Source of the DNA: Paraburkholderia fungorum
Lineage (GTDB): Bacteria; Pseudomonadota; Gammaproteobacteria; Burkholderiales; Burkholderiaceae
Reading direction: 5' to 3'
Assembly (NCBI RefSeq): GCF_003610895.1
Contig: NZ_MCAS01000014.1
Span: 62,001 to 126,000 of the forward strand
Length of the DNA: 64,000 bases
Shown: positions 52,301 through 61,518 of the stretch, one piece after another
How the letters are laid out: each line of letters starts with the position of its first letter
Position numbering within the stretch: position 1 is the stretch's first letter
Translations under genes and position numbers: made by a program
The notes under the pieces: generated by a model
What the model saw: only the letters and a program-made list of their open reading frames with translations
What the model was told of the DNA's origin: nothing
Database searches by the model: none

Positions 52301-53017
52301 ATCGCCGGCGACGGGCGGCAAGCGTTGGCGGCATTCGAGCTGGGGCACTTCGAGGTGGTGCTGACCGATATCCACATGCCGGTCATGGATGGGTACGCAT
52401 TGCTGGCGGCGTTGCGCAAAGCGCATGCGGACTTGCCGGTGCTGGCCTTTAGCGCGGTCACCGACAATCAGCAGCAGGAAGGCTGGCGCGAGCGCGGCTT
52501 TACCGGCTATGTCGCAAAACCGGCGTCGCTGGATGAGTTGGAGGCGGCGTTGCTCGCCGTGACGTCGGCAAGGCAACTGGCGGCGACATCAACGTCGACA
52601 GGCACGTCTGCGACAGCGCCGGTAATTGCGGCGACTCTGGGTACGGCCGACGCAGCCGCCGATCCGGCCGACGCAGCCGCCGATCCGGCCGACGCAGCCG
52701 CCGATCCGGCCGCGACGCTCAGCGCGGACGACAAGGCACGTTATACGGTGATGCTCAAGGAGCACCTGCAAAACGATCTGCCGAGGCTGTTGGCGATTGT
52801 CGAGCGGGAAGACCGGGAGGCATTGGGTGGCTGGGCGCATAGCGCCGCCGGCGGATTTCTCGTCGTGCAGGAGTCGCAGTTAGCGCAGCAATGCCGCGAG
52901 CTGGAGCAGCTATGTGTGAGCAGCGGGAGTTGGACGACCGGCATGGACGAACGCGCGATCTCCTTGCACGAGGCGATATGCGATCAATTCGGTCTGGATG
53001 AAGCGTCAATGCATTGA
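49376..53017 (+). CDS. Hybrid sensor histidine kinase with REC and Hpt (RcsC/BvgS-like)
   Basis: 1213 residues from the ATG at 49376; an earlier in-frame ATG at 49256 is possible. Order: membrane helix about 30-53, periplasmic sensor to about 360, second helix about 365-390, a PAS-like stretch broken by a Gln/Pro-rich linker, HisKA with H576 (SMSHEIRTPLN), HATPase (NNLLSNAFKF, DSGIGMD, GGTGLGLSI), a degenerate receiver-like segment, a true receiver with D998 (TDIHMPVMDG) and a C-terminal Hpt domain with H1155 (GGWAHSAAGG). This is a four-step phosphorelay kinase. A linker before Hpt is a perfect 21-bp DNA repeat encoding ADAAADP three times. No cognate regulator gene is adjacent. Confidence 0.93.
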   Translation: MQKILDRTQESLAHAFASLAHSAKRQQRVYLATIASLMLIVVVFALLLALLAAGKHLDYRRTLASRNATDISLLLHREESFLRRAELTLNYYQETGEVLRVPDDVEKSILPTGTARGTVNQIDAQFDVLVGEATRTAWGPDFRAKLWRLYEAAQSMLVTQQAFELQQRAMLLGLNEDYAAILPSFAQPVTGATADPKPVETPALQPAIIGTLREATERELLAQTGKRVPGKGERVWLGPYRDPLQGIQVISEVAALYAGNTPITLVIVSIPLDALEAHLGRPTGEGTLLLLTADRRLIVSSPPIGEKALRVLQGVVAGSPPGVYRYTSDGVFLSEPLMRDFGTLVGYLPWRSLLAALGWQLAALVGLTLLVLVAIALTARFWGLRLLRNSFAETSRALESETINHILVSATPIGLCIVRQSDYSIINANALAGALLHIEPGSNRLPPHIVGEFSAQAPDKPSVAAFAKVAAFVAPAQPLQAHSQSQLPAQQSQPESPPRPQPQPDANDANDVSSAAPEQFLQFTYAPARYANADVLFCAILDVTTQHALEQQLRLAQQSAESMMRARSNFFASMSHEIRTPLNALLGNLELFARTPGLEAHTRRLATLEVAAGALRRIVNDILDFSKIDAGEMRLVTESFLPIDDFENIALSYAPMTADRAIRFYSHLSPTLDQPLRGDRTRIAQIVNNLLSNAFKFTSCGKITLNAEVKDDLQGRPILTCRVCDSGIGMDQALVARIFNPFEQGEASTSSRYGGTGLGLSICARLCELMGGHISVESVLGVGSAFSVSIPLALPPDELRVPAVEPARRGNVLVLCQERESGQLLDGWLRRAGWSAHTVMSARSAQAWLRVNQPKAMLVTGEYGLDAVAGLREVQPVGVAWVTRTGPHRPAARADGVLEATEFSRAAILSAVELAAEGGVVDESAQPLAGDSAVARPPAAANPALHGLAVLVAEDNPLIQTLIVEQLDALGCLPTIAGDGRQALAAFELGHFEVVLTDIHMPVMDGYALLAALRKAHADLPVLAFSAVTDNQQQEGWRERGFTGYVAKPASLDELEAALLAVTSARQLAATSTSTGTSATAPVIAATLGTADAAADPADAAADPADAAADPAATLSADDKARYTVMLKEHLQNDLPRLLAIVEREDREALGGWAHSAAGGFLVVQESQLAQQCRELEQLCVSSGSWTTGMDERAISLHEAICDQFGLDEASMH
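52646..52708 (+). repeat. Perfect 21-bp tandem repeat, three units, inside the kinase gene
   Basis: Unit GCCGACGCAGCCGCCGATCC plus G, three identical copies, encoding ADAAADP each time in the linker between the receiver and Hpt domains. Identity at synonymous sites points to recent slippage expansion. Confidence 0.9.
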
Positions 53018-53018
53018 C

Positions 53019-53040
53019 GCGTGCGGCGGCAGCCGCACGC
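53019..53040. terminator. Perfect 9-bp hairpin between convergent kinase and hydrolase genes
   Basis: GCGTGCGGC, loop GGCA, GCCGCACGC, starting one base after the kinase stop codon. Probably a shared terminator. Confidence 0.65.
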
Positions 53041-53059
53041 TTGCGTCGTGCTGTCGCGC

Positions 53060-54028
53060 TTACGGCGATGAGGCTGCATTGTCCGCGTTCGTGGAAGGCG
53101 CGGGCGCGCTCTGCTTCAGCGGGACAATCGGCGCGACGAATTGCTCGAAATGCGGCAGCCAGATCGGAATCGAGCGGTCCACCGCGAACATGCCGTGGCC
53201 GTCCCGGCCAAAAGGTGGTTCGACAACCAGTTCGCCATGTCCTCCTGCCGCCTGGAACGCGCTGAACCAGGTCTTGACGACATCCGGCGCGAAATACTGA
53301 TCGTTTTCGACGTAGTGCCACAGCACGGGCACGGTCGTGGTCGAGGCAAAGTGCGCCATGGTCGTGGCCATCTGCTCCGGTGAGCAGGGCCGGCCGGGAT
53401 GCTCGCGCGGATCCCCGCCGCGACCGCCGGAGAAGTTGATCACCGCAACGAGTCCCTTGGGGGCATAGCTCGCCGCTGCGAGAGAAGCGAACCCACCAGC
53501 GGACTGACCGACGAGTATCACTTTGTTGCGATCGACTTGCGGCAGCGTGTCCGCAAACGCGATGGTGGCGAGCAGGTCTTGAGCGGCTTCCCGCCCAGCG
53601 CTTTCGAAGTCGGGGTTCTGGCACGAACCAGTGTTTTCCGCATACGAGCCGCCGGTCGCGCCATAGCCGCGCCGAATCGGAACGATGACCGCAAAGCCCA
53701 GCTGAACAAACTGGCGAATCTGCGCGAGCTGACGGTAGCGGCCGACCTTGAAGCGATCGTGGGCGTTTGGCGGATTGCCATGGCTCAGGACGATCAGCGG
53801 AAACGGACCCGCACCGTCGGGCATATAGGTGGTGGCGACGATGTCGCGTGTGTGCTCTCCGAACAAGCCGCGTTCGGTCATCGGAACCTGAACGACGGTC
53901 TCGTGCAGATCGGTGGCAATCGGATCGCGTTCATCCGCGCCTGCCGGCGCCGCGCAGCCGACGAACGCGGCGAGCGCAGCGAGCGCGACGTGGGCGAAAA
54001 GCCCGCGCGCCGTGACCTTCTTGATCAT
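53060..54028 (-). CDS. Exported alpha/beta hydrolase (dienelactone hydrolase-like)
   Basis: 322 residues. A signal peptide or lipoprotein signal covers about 1-30 (AALAAFVGC is a possible lipobox with C25). The fold is visible as LIVLSHGNPPNAHDR (oxyanion strand), the nucleophile elbow VGQSAGGFAS (Ser about 170) and late Asp/His (HYVENDQYFAPD, GRDGHGMF). Substrate unknown; secreted carboxylesterase or peptidase-like activity is possible. It is convergent with the kinase gene and not obviously part of an operon. Confidence 0.86.
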   Translation of the reverse strand: MIKKVTARGLFAHVALAALAAFVGCAAPAGADERDPIATDLHETVVQVPMTERGLFGEHTRDIVATTYMPDGAGPFPLIVLSHGNPPNAHDRFKVGRYRQLAQIRQFVQLGFAVIVPIRRGYGATGGSYAENTGSCQNPDFESAGREAAQDLLATIAFADTLPQVDRNKVILVGQSAGGFASLAAASYAPKGLVAVINFSGGRGGDPREHPGRPCSPEQMATTMAHFASTTTVPVLWHYVENDQYFAPDVVKTWFSAFQAAGGHGELVVEPPFGRDGHGMFAVDRSIPIWLPHFEQFVAPIVPLKQSAPAPSTNADNAASSP

Positions 54029-54197
54029 GTGTATGCCCCGGTTCTGGATCGTTATTTCACGTGTTTTATTTCGCGCGTCGATAATCGCGCGCCCAAATCA
54101 AAACATCGGAATGCGCCGGGGTCAAGCACACTGCAATTGAGTATAAAAATGAAATTAAATGGTAAGAGATGCGCAAGCGTCGCGCCAGAAAGTGCAA

Positions 54198-54223
54198 GGG
54201 CGCGCCGATGTGCCGGCGCGCCC
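54198..54223 (-). terminator. Perfect 9-bp hairpin after the GntP gene
   Basis: GGGCGCGCC, 8-base loop, GGCGCGCCC, 35 bases beyond the GntP stop codon; followed on the minus strand by TTGCACTTTC. Confidence 0.6.
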
Positions 54224-54257
54224 AGCTTTGAATCAGCCGTCTCTCAGCGCAATAGCG

Positions 54258-55658
54258 TTAAACCAGCCCGGTCATGTAATACACCGCGATCACAAAGAAA
54301 ACCGCCAGCGTCTTGATTACCGTCACCGCAAAGATATCGCGGTACGACTGGCGGTGCGTCAATCCCGTCACTGCCAGAAGCGTAATCACCGCGCCGTTAT
54401 GCGGCAGTGTGTCCATGCCGCCGCTCGCCATGGCCACCACCCGGTGCAACACTTCCATCGGGATGTGCGCCGCTTCCGCGCCCTTGATGAACGTATCGGA
54501 CATGGCCGCGAGCGCAATGCTCATGCCGCCCGATGCCGAACCCGTGATACCTGCCAGCGAGCTTACCGAAACGGCGGCGTTGACCAGCGGATTCGGAATG
54601 CTTTTCAACGCATCGCTGACAACCAGGAAGCCCGGCAACGCCGCGATTACGCCGCCGAAGCCGTACTCCGAAGCGGTATTCAACGAAGCCAGCAACGCGC
54701 CCGCCACCGCGGCCTTGGTGCCGATCGCAAAGCGTTCGCGCACGCGGCCGAACGCCGTCACCACGACCATCACGATACCGAGCAGCAGCGCGCCTTCAAC
54801 GGCCCAGATCGCGACGACGCTTTTGATCGTCGTCGTAACCGGCGCATGGATGCCCGGCAGGATGTCCGGTGCGACGGTGTACGAGGCACCGTACCAGTTA
54901 GGAATCCAGCGGGTCAGCAGGAAGTTCGCCACGCCGACCAGCACCAGCGGCGCGACCGCGAGCAGCGGATGCGGCAGTTGCTTCGATTCGACGCGTTCCG
55001 GTTCGTTGACGAGATCCGTGCCGTAGCCTTCGCCGGTCGCCATCGCCGCGCGGCGGCGCCATTCCAGATACGTGAGTCCGACCGCGATGATGAACAGCGA
55101 GCCGATCACGCCAAGCGTGGGCGCGGCCCAGGACGTCGTCTTGAAGAAAGTGGTCGGGATGATGTTCTGGATCTGCGGCGTGCCCGGCAGCGAGTCCATC
55201 GTGAACGAGAACGCACCGAGCGCGATCGCGCCCGGCATCAGCCGTTTCGGAATATTGCTCTGACGGTACAGTTCGGCGGCGAACGGATAGACGGCGAACA
55301 CCACCACGAACAGCGATACGCCGCCATACGTGAGCAATGCGCACACCGCGACGATCACTGCATTGGCGCGCGAGCGGCCAATATAGCGGATGGCGGCGGC
55401 CACGATCGACTCCGAGAAGCCGGACAGTTCGATGACCTTGCCGAACACCGCGCCCAGCAGAAATACGGGGAAGTAAAGCTTCACGAAGCCGACCATCTTC
55501 TCCATGAAGATGCCGGAGAACACCGGTGCGACAGCGCCCGGATCGGTGAGCAGCACAGCGCCGAGAGCGGCGATCGGCGCGAACAGAATGACGCTGTAGC
55601 CGCGATACGCGGCAAACATCAGAAACGCCAGCGCGGCGAGGACGATAACAAAGGACAT
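54258..55658 (-). CDS. GntP-family permease
   Basis: 466 residues from the ATG at 55658 (GGAGACT ribosome site); an in-frame extension to 55838 overlaps the promoter region and is rejected. More than ten hydrophobic segments; MFAAYRGYSVILFAPIAALG at the N-terminus, GKVIELSGFSESIVAAAIR, FSFTMDSLPGTPQIQNIIPT and ASGGMDTLPHNGAVITLL are GntP-family blocks. Members carry gluconate, D-serine or beta-hydroxybutyrate-like acids with protons. The divergent sigma-54 activator and a matching -24/-12 element show it is probably sigma-54 dependent. No catabolic enzyme is adjacent to name the substrate. Confidence 0.9.
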   Translation of the reverse strand: MSFVIVLAALAFLMFAAYRGYSVILFAPIAALGAVLLTDPGAVAPVFSGIFMEKMVGFVKLYFPVFLLGAVFGKVIELSGFSESIVAAAIRYIGRSRANAVIVAVCALLTYGGVSLFVVVFAVYPFAAELYRQSNIPKRLMPGAIALGAFSFTMDSLPGTPQIQNIIPTTFFKTTSWAAPTLGVIGSLFIIAVGLTYLEWRRRAAMATGEGYGTDLVNEPERVESKQLPHPLLAVAPLVLVGVANFLLTRWIPNWYGASYTVAPDILPGIHAPVTTTIKSVVAIWAVEGALLLGIVMVVVTAFGRVRERFAIGTKAAVAGALLASLNTASEYGFGGVIAALPGFLVVSDALKSIPNPLVNAAVSVSSLAGITGSASGGMSIALAAMSDTFIKGAEAAHIPMEVLHRVVAMASGGMDTLPHNGAVITLLAVTGLTHRQSYRDIFAVTVIKTLAVFFVIAVYYMTGLV

Positions 55659-55728
55659 TGAGTCTCCGAAGCTTGGTTGTTCTACGTGTACGCCGTCCCG
55701 ATGAGTGCGACGGCCCGGCGCCCGCAAA

Positions 55729-55744
55729 TGCAGATTCCATGCCA
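55729..55744 (-). promoter_or_regulatory. Putative sigma-54 (-24/-12) promoter of the GntP gene
   Basis: Minus-strand TGGCATGGAATCTGCA: GG and GC are separated by exactly ten bases, as required, with only two departures from TGGCACG-N4-TTGCA. It places the transcript start about 60 bases before the GntP ATG. Confidence 0.55.
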
Positions 55745-55915
55745 CCTGCGCTGCGGTGGCCTGCCCGTTGATTTCACAGGCGAAGTTCGAAACGTGATGC
55801 GGCCGATTGTACCCAAACGTCTCCAAATCGGGATGCAAATCATCTGAATATAGGCTGAACTGCGGTTAAACCCTTATGCAATAAGCCTGTTGGCGATCTC
55901 GCTGATGAGATAATC

Positions 55916-55933
55916 TGTCTACAAAATGAGACA
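55916..55933. promoter_or_regulatory. Inverted repeat, candidate upstream activator site
   Basis: TGTCT, 8-base spacer, AGACA. It lies about 170 bases upstream of the GntP -24 element and 37 bases before the start of the divergent sigma-54 activator gene, suitable both for activating GntP and for autoregulation. Confidence 0.5.
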
Positions 55934-55969
55934 TGCATAAATAGAACATTAGCCGGAGACAGCGACACC

Positions 55970-57436
<1,467 letters not shown>

Positions 57437-57524
57437 CAAAGTACGGCGACATCGAATGACGCACTGCAATGGCCGCGTGGCACAATCGCGTGATCGAAAA
57501 ACAAGACGTGATCGGGGTTTCCAG

Positions 57525-57785
57525 ATGAAACACAGCCTTCCCTCTTTCGCGCGCCGTGCCTGTGCTGCGCTGGCGCTTCCCGCAATCGCCTTGCTGAGTG
57601 GTTGCAGCAGCAGCGCCCCGCTGTTTCTGTCGGACGGCCGCCCGACTACGCTGGTTCAATGTCCAGCCGGCTCCGACTCCTGCTCGCAGCAGGCAAACGC
57701 GGCTTGCGGCGGCGCCTTCGATGTCGTGCGCCAGTCCACCGAGAATGGCACCCTCAGTCTGATATACGCCTGCCGCGCAAAATGA
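57525..57785 (+). CDS. Small lipoprotein
   Basis: 86 residues from the ATG at 57525. Signal sequence MKHSLPSFARRACAALALPAIALLSGC with a consensus lipobox (LSGC, C27). The short mature part contains three more Cys before the final ARC (VQCPAGSDSCSQQANAACGGAF and YACRAK), which could form disulfides. No known family recognised. A perfect hairpin terminator begins one base after the stop codon. Monocistronic. Confidence 0.78.
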   Translation: MKHSLPSFARRACAALALPAIALLSGCSSSAPLFLSDGRPTTLVQCPAGSDSCSQQANAACGGAFDVVRQSTENGTLSLIYACRAK

Positions 57786-57786
57786 C

Positions 57787-57813
57787 GTTATGCCAGCCGA
57801 CAACTGGCATAAC
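57787..57813 (+). terminator. Hairpin terminator of the small lipoprotein gene
   Basis: GTTATGCCAG, 7-base loop, CTGGCATAAC: perfect 10-bp stem directly after the stop codon. There is no strong T-tract. Confidence 0.65.
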
Positions 57814-58294
57814 GCGCATGACAATTTCCTTTCTTTATCCTGTCGCCCACCCGTGACCGTGGGCGGTCGTCTCCCTCCCAGCGCAAGTCCAGTTTGAACG
57901 GACCCTGCCATGCGGCGAGCTGATGTCGCGCAATATGCATATGGCCGTTATAAATATCTGGCTCCAATGCGCATTTCTGAAAACGGTTATGATGCGCGTT
58001 GAATATTTATTGGGCCATGCGCAAACTATTAGTTATATCGCGCGCGTCGATAACAAAACCCTCCGGGTTCTCCATTAGCCCCGGTCGGTGCGGCACCTAA
58101 CGGAACGCGAAGATTCTTCGCCGTATCCTCATTCCACCGGTTCAAAGTTAAAAAATACATGCAGATTTTGCCGGATTCACGCCGGTGGGATTAACGGCTT
58201 AAGAAAGATTTTCCTGCTGAGTGACGAGATGATGTAATTGCGGCACGCTTTATGCTTTTTTAAACGAGTCCAATGAGTAATTCCGGGGAAAACA
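57814..58294. other. Long AT-richer leader region before a 67-aa protein gene
   Basis: 481 bases without a gene. It includes a hairpin with arms CGCCCAC (57844-57850) and GTGGGCG (57859-57865) and, near its end, a good sigma-54-type promoter match. Confidence 0.55.
58241..58256 (+). promoter_or_regulatory. Putative sigma-54 (-24/-12) promoter of the 67-aa protein gene
   Basis: CGGCACGCTTTATGCT: GGCACG then GC at the obligatory ten-base spacing, two departures from TGGCACG-N4-TTGCT. The transcript would start about 28 bases before the ATG at 58295. Confidence 0.5.
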
Positions 58295-58498
58295 ATGAAT
58301 CACCATCAACTCGAAAAAGACATCGAACATCTTGAGCATGTAATCTCGCATATCTCTGCTGAAGACCGTATCCCACTGTCCTATTGGCGCAACCGCATCG
58401 CTTTGGTGTCCGGGGCCGCTTTGGTGCCGGCGCAGGCCAGTCGCGTCAAGCGGCTCGATGCAGCCCTGTCGGCTCTGGAGGAGCGGAAAAAGACGTGA
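58295..58498 (+). CDS. 67-residue conserved-looking hypothetical protein
   Basis: 67 residues with a GGGGAAAA stretch before the ATG. It begins MNHHQLEKDIEHLEHVISHIS and ends LDAALSALEERKKT, with two amphipathic helices separated by a Pro-containing turn; highly charged and cytosolic. No family identified. The long regulated-looking upstream region and the sigma-54-type promoter support it as a real gene. It may be co-transcribed with the beta-lactamase-fold gene 92 bases downstream. Confidence 0.65.
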   Translation: MNHHQLEKDIEHLEHVISHISAEDRIPLSYWRNRIALVSGAALVPAQASRVKRLDAALSALEERKKT

Positions 58499-58590
58499 CC
58501 TCCCACAGGAGGGAGGGTGACGTGTACCGTCTGATCAGGTAACGTTTCCTGAGAAATAAGGGAACGTAACGCCCTGACATCAGGAGGAGC

Positions 58591-59790
58591 ATGCACACTG
58601 CAGGACTCTCGGCCGTCCGGCTGACGGCGCTTACGAACGCCATGCAAGGCTATGTGGCGCGCGACGAGGTTGCGGGCGTCGTTTCGCTGGTCTGGCGGCG
58701 TGGGGAAATCGGCTATTTCGAGCCCCTTGGCTTGCGTGACGAAGCGGCGCAGTTGCCCATGGCGCGCGACACGCTGTTTCGCATTGCCTCGATGACCAAG
58801 CCGGTTACGAGCGCGGCGATCCAGATGCTGATCGAAGAGGATCGGCTCGCTCTCGATACGCCGATCTCGTTGTGGCTGCCTGAACTCGCTGCGCCCTCCG
58901 TGCTGCGCGACCCCACCGGCCCGCTCGACGAAGCCGACCCGGCCAGAGCGCCGATTACCGTGCTCGATCTGCTCACGCATCGCGCCGGCTATGCATATCA
59001 TTTCACCGCTACCGGTCCATTGGCCGAGGCTTACGCGGCGGCTTTCAACGGCATTGAAGCGCGGGGCGACGCCGACGCGTGGCTAAAACGTATAGCCGGC
59101 TTACCGTTGATGTTTCAGCCCGGTTCGCGCTGGCACTACGGCATCGCGACCGACATTCTGGGTGTACTGATCGAGCGCGTCAGCGGCATGCGGCTCGGCG
59201 ACTTTTTCCGGACGCGGATCTTCGAACCGCTCGGCATGCGCGACACGGCGTTCTGGGTGCCCGACGCGCAACTCGCGCGTTTGGCGACGGCTTATGGCGT
59301 CGCGCCGGACACGCAGCGGCGTGTGGTCGAAGACCATGCGTCGGCGAGCCGTTGGGCGAACCCTGGCCGGTTCCAGAGCGGCGGCGGAGGTCTTGTCTCC
59401 ACGGCGCAGGATTATCTGCAGTTCGCGCAATTGTTGTTAGGACGTGGGCGCGTCGGGTCGACACGTTTGCTGTCGCATCGCTCGGTCGATTTGATGCGCT
59501 CGAATTTTCTGACCCGCGACCAGCGCCGCGTGCCGGCGTTCGGTCAAGTGATGTGGGCGGGCCAGGGTTTCGGACTTGGTTTGTCCATCGTCGACGATCC
59601 GGCGCAGCAACTGCCGCTCGGTTATCGCTCCATCGGGTCGTTCGGCTGGCCGGGTGCGTATGGCACAAGCTGGTTCGCTGATCCGGTGGAAGACCTGATC
59701 GGTATCATGCTGATTCAGCGGCGTGCTGTCGAACCCTTCCCGATGTCGGTCGATTTCGAACGCCGCGTGTACGATGCAATTGACGATTGA
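58591..59790 (+). CDS. Serine hydrolase, beta-lactamase class C/esterase family
   Basis: 399 residues after a strong AGGAGGAG ribosome site. The S67-x-x-K70 nucleophile motif is in FRIASMTKPVTSAA; HYGIATDILG supplies the Tyr-motif region, and SFGWPGAYGTSWF the HTG-like third motif (with W-P-G-A in place of H-T-G). The absence of a signal peptide and the altered third motif favour an esterase or D-aminoacyl hydrolase over a true beta-lactamase. Monocistronic or paired with the small upstream gene. Confidence 0.88.
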   Translation: MHTAGLSAVRLTALTNAMQGYVARDEVAGVVSLVWRRGEIGYFEPLGLRDEAAQLPMARDTLFRIASMTKPVTSAAIQMLIEEDRLALDTPISLWLPELAAPSVLRDPTGPLDEADPARAPITVLDLLTHRAGYAYHFTATGPLAEAYAAAFNGIEARGDADAWLKRIAGLPLMFQPGSRWHYGIATDILGVLIERVSGMRLGDFFRTRIFEPLGMRDTAFWVPDAQLARLATAYGVAPDTQRRVVEDHASASRWANPGRFQSGGGGLVSTAQDYLQFAQLLLGRGRVGSTRLLSHRSVDLMRSNFLTRDQRRVPAFGQVMWAGQGFGLGLSIVDDPAQQLPLGYRSIGSFGWPGAYGTSWFADPVEDLIGIMLIQRRAVEPFPMSVDFERRVYDAIDD

Positions 59791-59993
59791 GTGCGTCGGC
59801 CACGGCAGGTGAGCAGGCAGCTTTAACGGTGGTTAATCGCGCGGCGCTCGGTGGTCGCATGAGTTGGCTACGTTGGCGGGCCGCCCTGCGCGGGCCGCTC
59901 TATCCGGCACTTTTTTCGTCTGATAGTGTCCCCCAGGACGACTTCCCAGGAGGCGTCCGCGCTGCATTCGTCAAATCGATCGGAGTACCTGTC

Positions 59994-60284
59994 ATGCCTT
60001 CGTACAAACAGTTGACTGCCCAGCTCGAGAAGCTCCACAAGGAAGTCGCGGTGGCGCGCGAGAAAGAAATTGCACAGGCGATCGCGGAGATCAAGCAAAA
60101 GGTCGCCGAATACGACCTCACGGCGGAAGAGCTGGGTTTCACGAGCAAACGTGCAACGGGGCGCAAAACGGTATCGGTAGCCAAGTACCGAAACCCGAAA
60201 ACCGGTGAGACCTGGAGCGGCCGTGGCCGCTCGCCGGGCTGGCTCGCAGGCAAGAATCGCGAGCGCTTTCTGATCGAAGGCTGA
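59994..60284 (+). CDS. H-NS family nucleoid protein
   Basis: 96 residues from the ATG at 59994 (CGGAG site); a longer in-frame extension to 59787 is rejected. The N-terminal coiled coil (LTAQLEKLHKEVAVAREKEIAQAIAEIK) mediates oligomers and the C-terminal block YRNPKTGETWSGRGRSPGWL is the AT-hook-like DNA-binding motif of beta-proteobacterial H-NS. It silences AT-rich DNA, possibly including imported islands such as the one at 17.5-20.5 kb (inference). Several paralogues per genome are usual in Burkholderia. Confidence 0.93.
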   Translation: MPSYKQLTAQLEKLHKEVAVAREKEIAQAIAEIKQKVAEYDLTAEELGFTSKRATGRKTVSVAKYRNPKTGETWSGRGRSPGWLAGKNRERFLIEG

Positions 60285-60373
60285 AGCCCTTTCCTGTGTG
60301 GCGCTTGCGTTCGCAACGCGCCGGTTTCTTTCGAAGTGAAGTTGTGCCGGGTTTTTCTCGCACCGCTGCGCGG

Positions 60374-60394
60374 GTCCCGAAAACCCTCACCTTT
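60374..60394 (-). repeat. 21-bp dispersed intergenic motif, copy 7
   Basis: Minus-strand AAAGGTGAG, GG, TTTTCGGGAC; the last base differs from the plus-strand copies. It follows the H-NS gene by 90 bases. Confidence 0.8.
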
Positions 60395-60721
60395 CACGTG
60401 AGCGTGCAACGCGCGCCGTGAATTTCTCCAGACACCCCGGGCAAGGATTGGTTATTTCGGTGAGCCTGGTTTTGTCGGATGACGCACCTTGCTGCACGAT
60501 CACCGCGCAGTAACTCGTGACTGCAGGGTCATCCTTGAAATCCGCGCCAGCCCTTGCTGACGGGCGTTTCCAGGCGATCCGAAGAATCGTGGATGCTGCC
60601 TCGCGGTTCTCTCGCTGCCTTTTCCGCCGACCTTGCCGGACTGCTGAACTTCACGCCGTTGGTGCGTGAGCGGCCGCGGGTCTGTTCACCTTTCGCCGCG
60701 ATTCGAGGTTCGCAATCGCGA

Positions 60722-60742
60722 GTCCCGAAAACTCTCACCTTT
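60722..60742 (-). repeat. 21-bp dispersed intergenic motif, copy 8
   Basis: Minus-strand AAAGGTGAG, AG, TTTTCGGGAC. It lies 348 bases from copy 7 in the same orientation, upstream of the Fae-like gene. Confidence 0.8.
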
Positions 60743-60911
60743 GAGTTCGTTCGCGTGCGCGATGTGATCCACCATCTGATCGCCTTCCAGGCCGCCCCGG
60801 GGCAAACCCGGAGATGAGTTCGCCTCATACCCCGGATCAAAACTCATCGATACATGGTCGCGCAGACCGAACCGCACAATCGGTCATCCACTCAACCTCG
60901 ACGGAAAGACC

Positions 60912-61436
60912 ATGAGCGTATCGACGGACAAACAACTCTTTATCGGCGAAGGATTCGAAGGCCCCGGCGTCAACCTCGCGCACATCAACGTACTGGTCGG
61001 TCCGCGTAATGGGCCGGCAGGGCAAGCCTTCGCCACCGCATTGGCGACGCCTTCCGCCGGGCATGCGCCGTTCGTCGTGATCGCGCGGCCGGGCGTGCCG
61101 ACCAAGCCGTTGACGCTGTATGTGAACAAGGCGCAGATCGGCAGCGACTTCCACGGCAACGCAACGTGGGGCGCTTCGCAGGCCGGCATCGCAAAGGCGG
61201 TGGCCGAGTCGCTGGAGAACGGCACGTTGCCGCCCGAAGCGGAAAACGATTGGGTGGTGGTGTCGGCGAACTGGGTCAACCCGGGCACCGACAACCTCGA
61301 CGCCGTGTTCGAGAACAACTACCGCGCGTGCAAGAACGCGATCCTCGCTGCGATGAAGGGTTTGCCGCATCGCGACGAAGTGTTCGCCGCCGCGCGCGAA
61401 GTTTCGAATCCGTTCTACACCCCGAAGCAACGTTAA
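60912..61436 (+). CDS. fae: Formaldehyde-activating enzyme (Fae) family protein
   Basis: 174 residues. GEGFEGPGVNLAHINVLVGPR at the N-terminus aligns with the Fae active-site strand; H24 in LAHINVL matches the catalytic His. NKAQIGSDFHG, the GASQAGIAKAVAESLENG helix and a C-terminal NPFYTPKQR tail complete a full-length Fae. Fae condenses formaldehyde with tetrahydromethanopterin in methylotrophs. No other H4MPT-pathway gene is in the window, so the pterin partner is unproven and it could be one of the Fae-like paralogues. It heads a set with an aldo/keto reductase and an aldehyde dehydrogenase. Confidence 0.88.
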   Translation: MSVSTDKQLFIGEGFEGPGVNLAHINVLVGPRNGPAGQAFATALATPSAGHAPFVVIARPGVPTKPLTLYVNKAQIGSDFHGNATWGASQAGIAKAVAESLENGTLPPEAENDWVVVSANWVNPGTDNLDAVFENNYRACKNAILAAMKGLPHRDEVFAAAREVSNPFYTPKQR

Positions 61437-61518
61437 TCACACGCGACGCGGTTCGCGCGCCGTGAGTGCCGCGCGACCGCTTGCGCAACTGGATGCGATC
61501 AGGAAGGAGACAAGCACT

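Larger units (their letters stand above)
60285..60911. other. 627-base gene-free stretch with two inverted copies of the 21-bp motif
   Basis: No supported gene. Open frames on the minus strand run through the repeats and look artefactual. The last 70 bases should hold the promoter of the Fae-like operon (GGAAAG ribosome site before 60912). Confidence 0.6.

Noticed and set aside
54159..55661. Plus-strand open frame (500 codons) over the GntP gene
   Set aside because: Antisense to a well-supported permease, no domain pattern, Arg/His-rich.
60285..60877. Short frames on both strands between the H-NS and Fae-like genes
   Set aside because: They overlap one another and the 21-bp motif copies; no evidence of coding.
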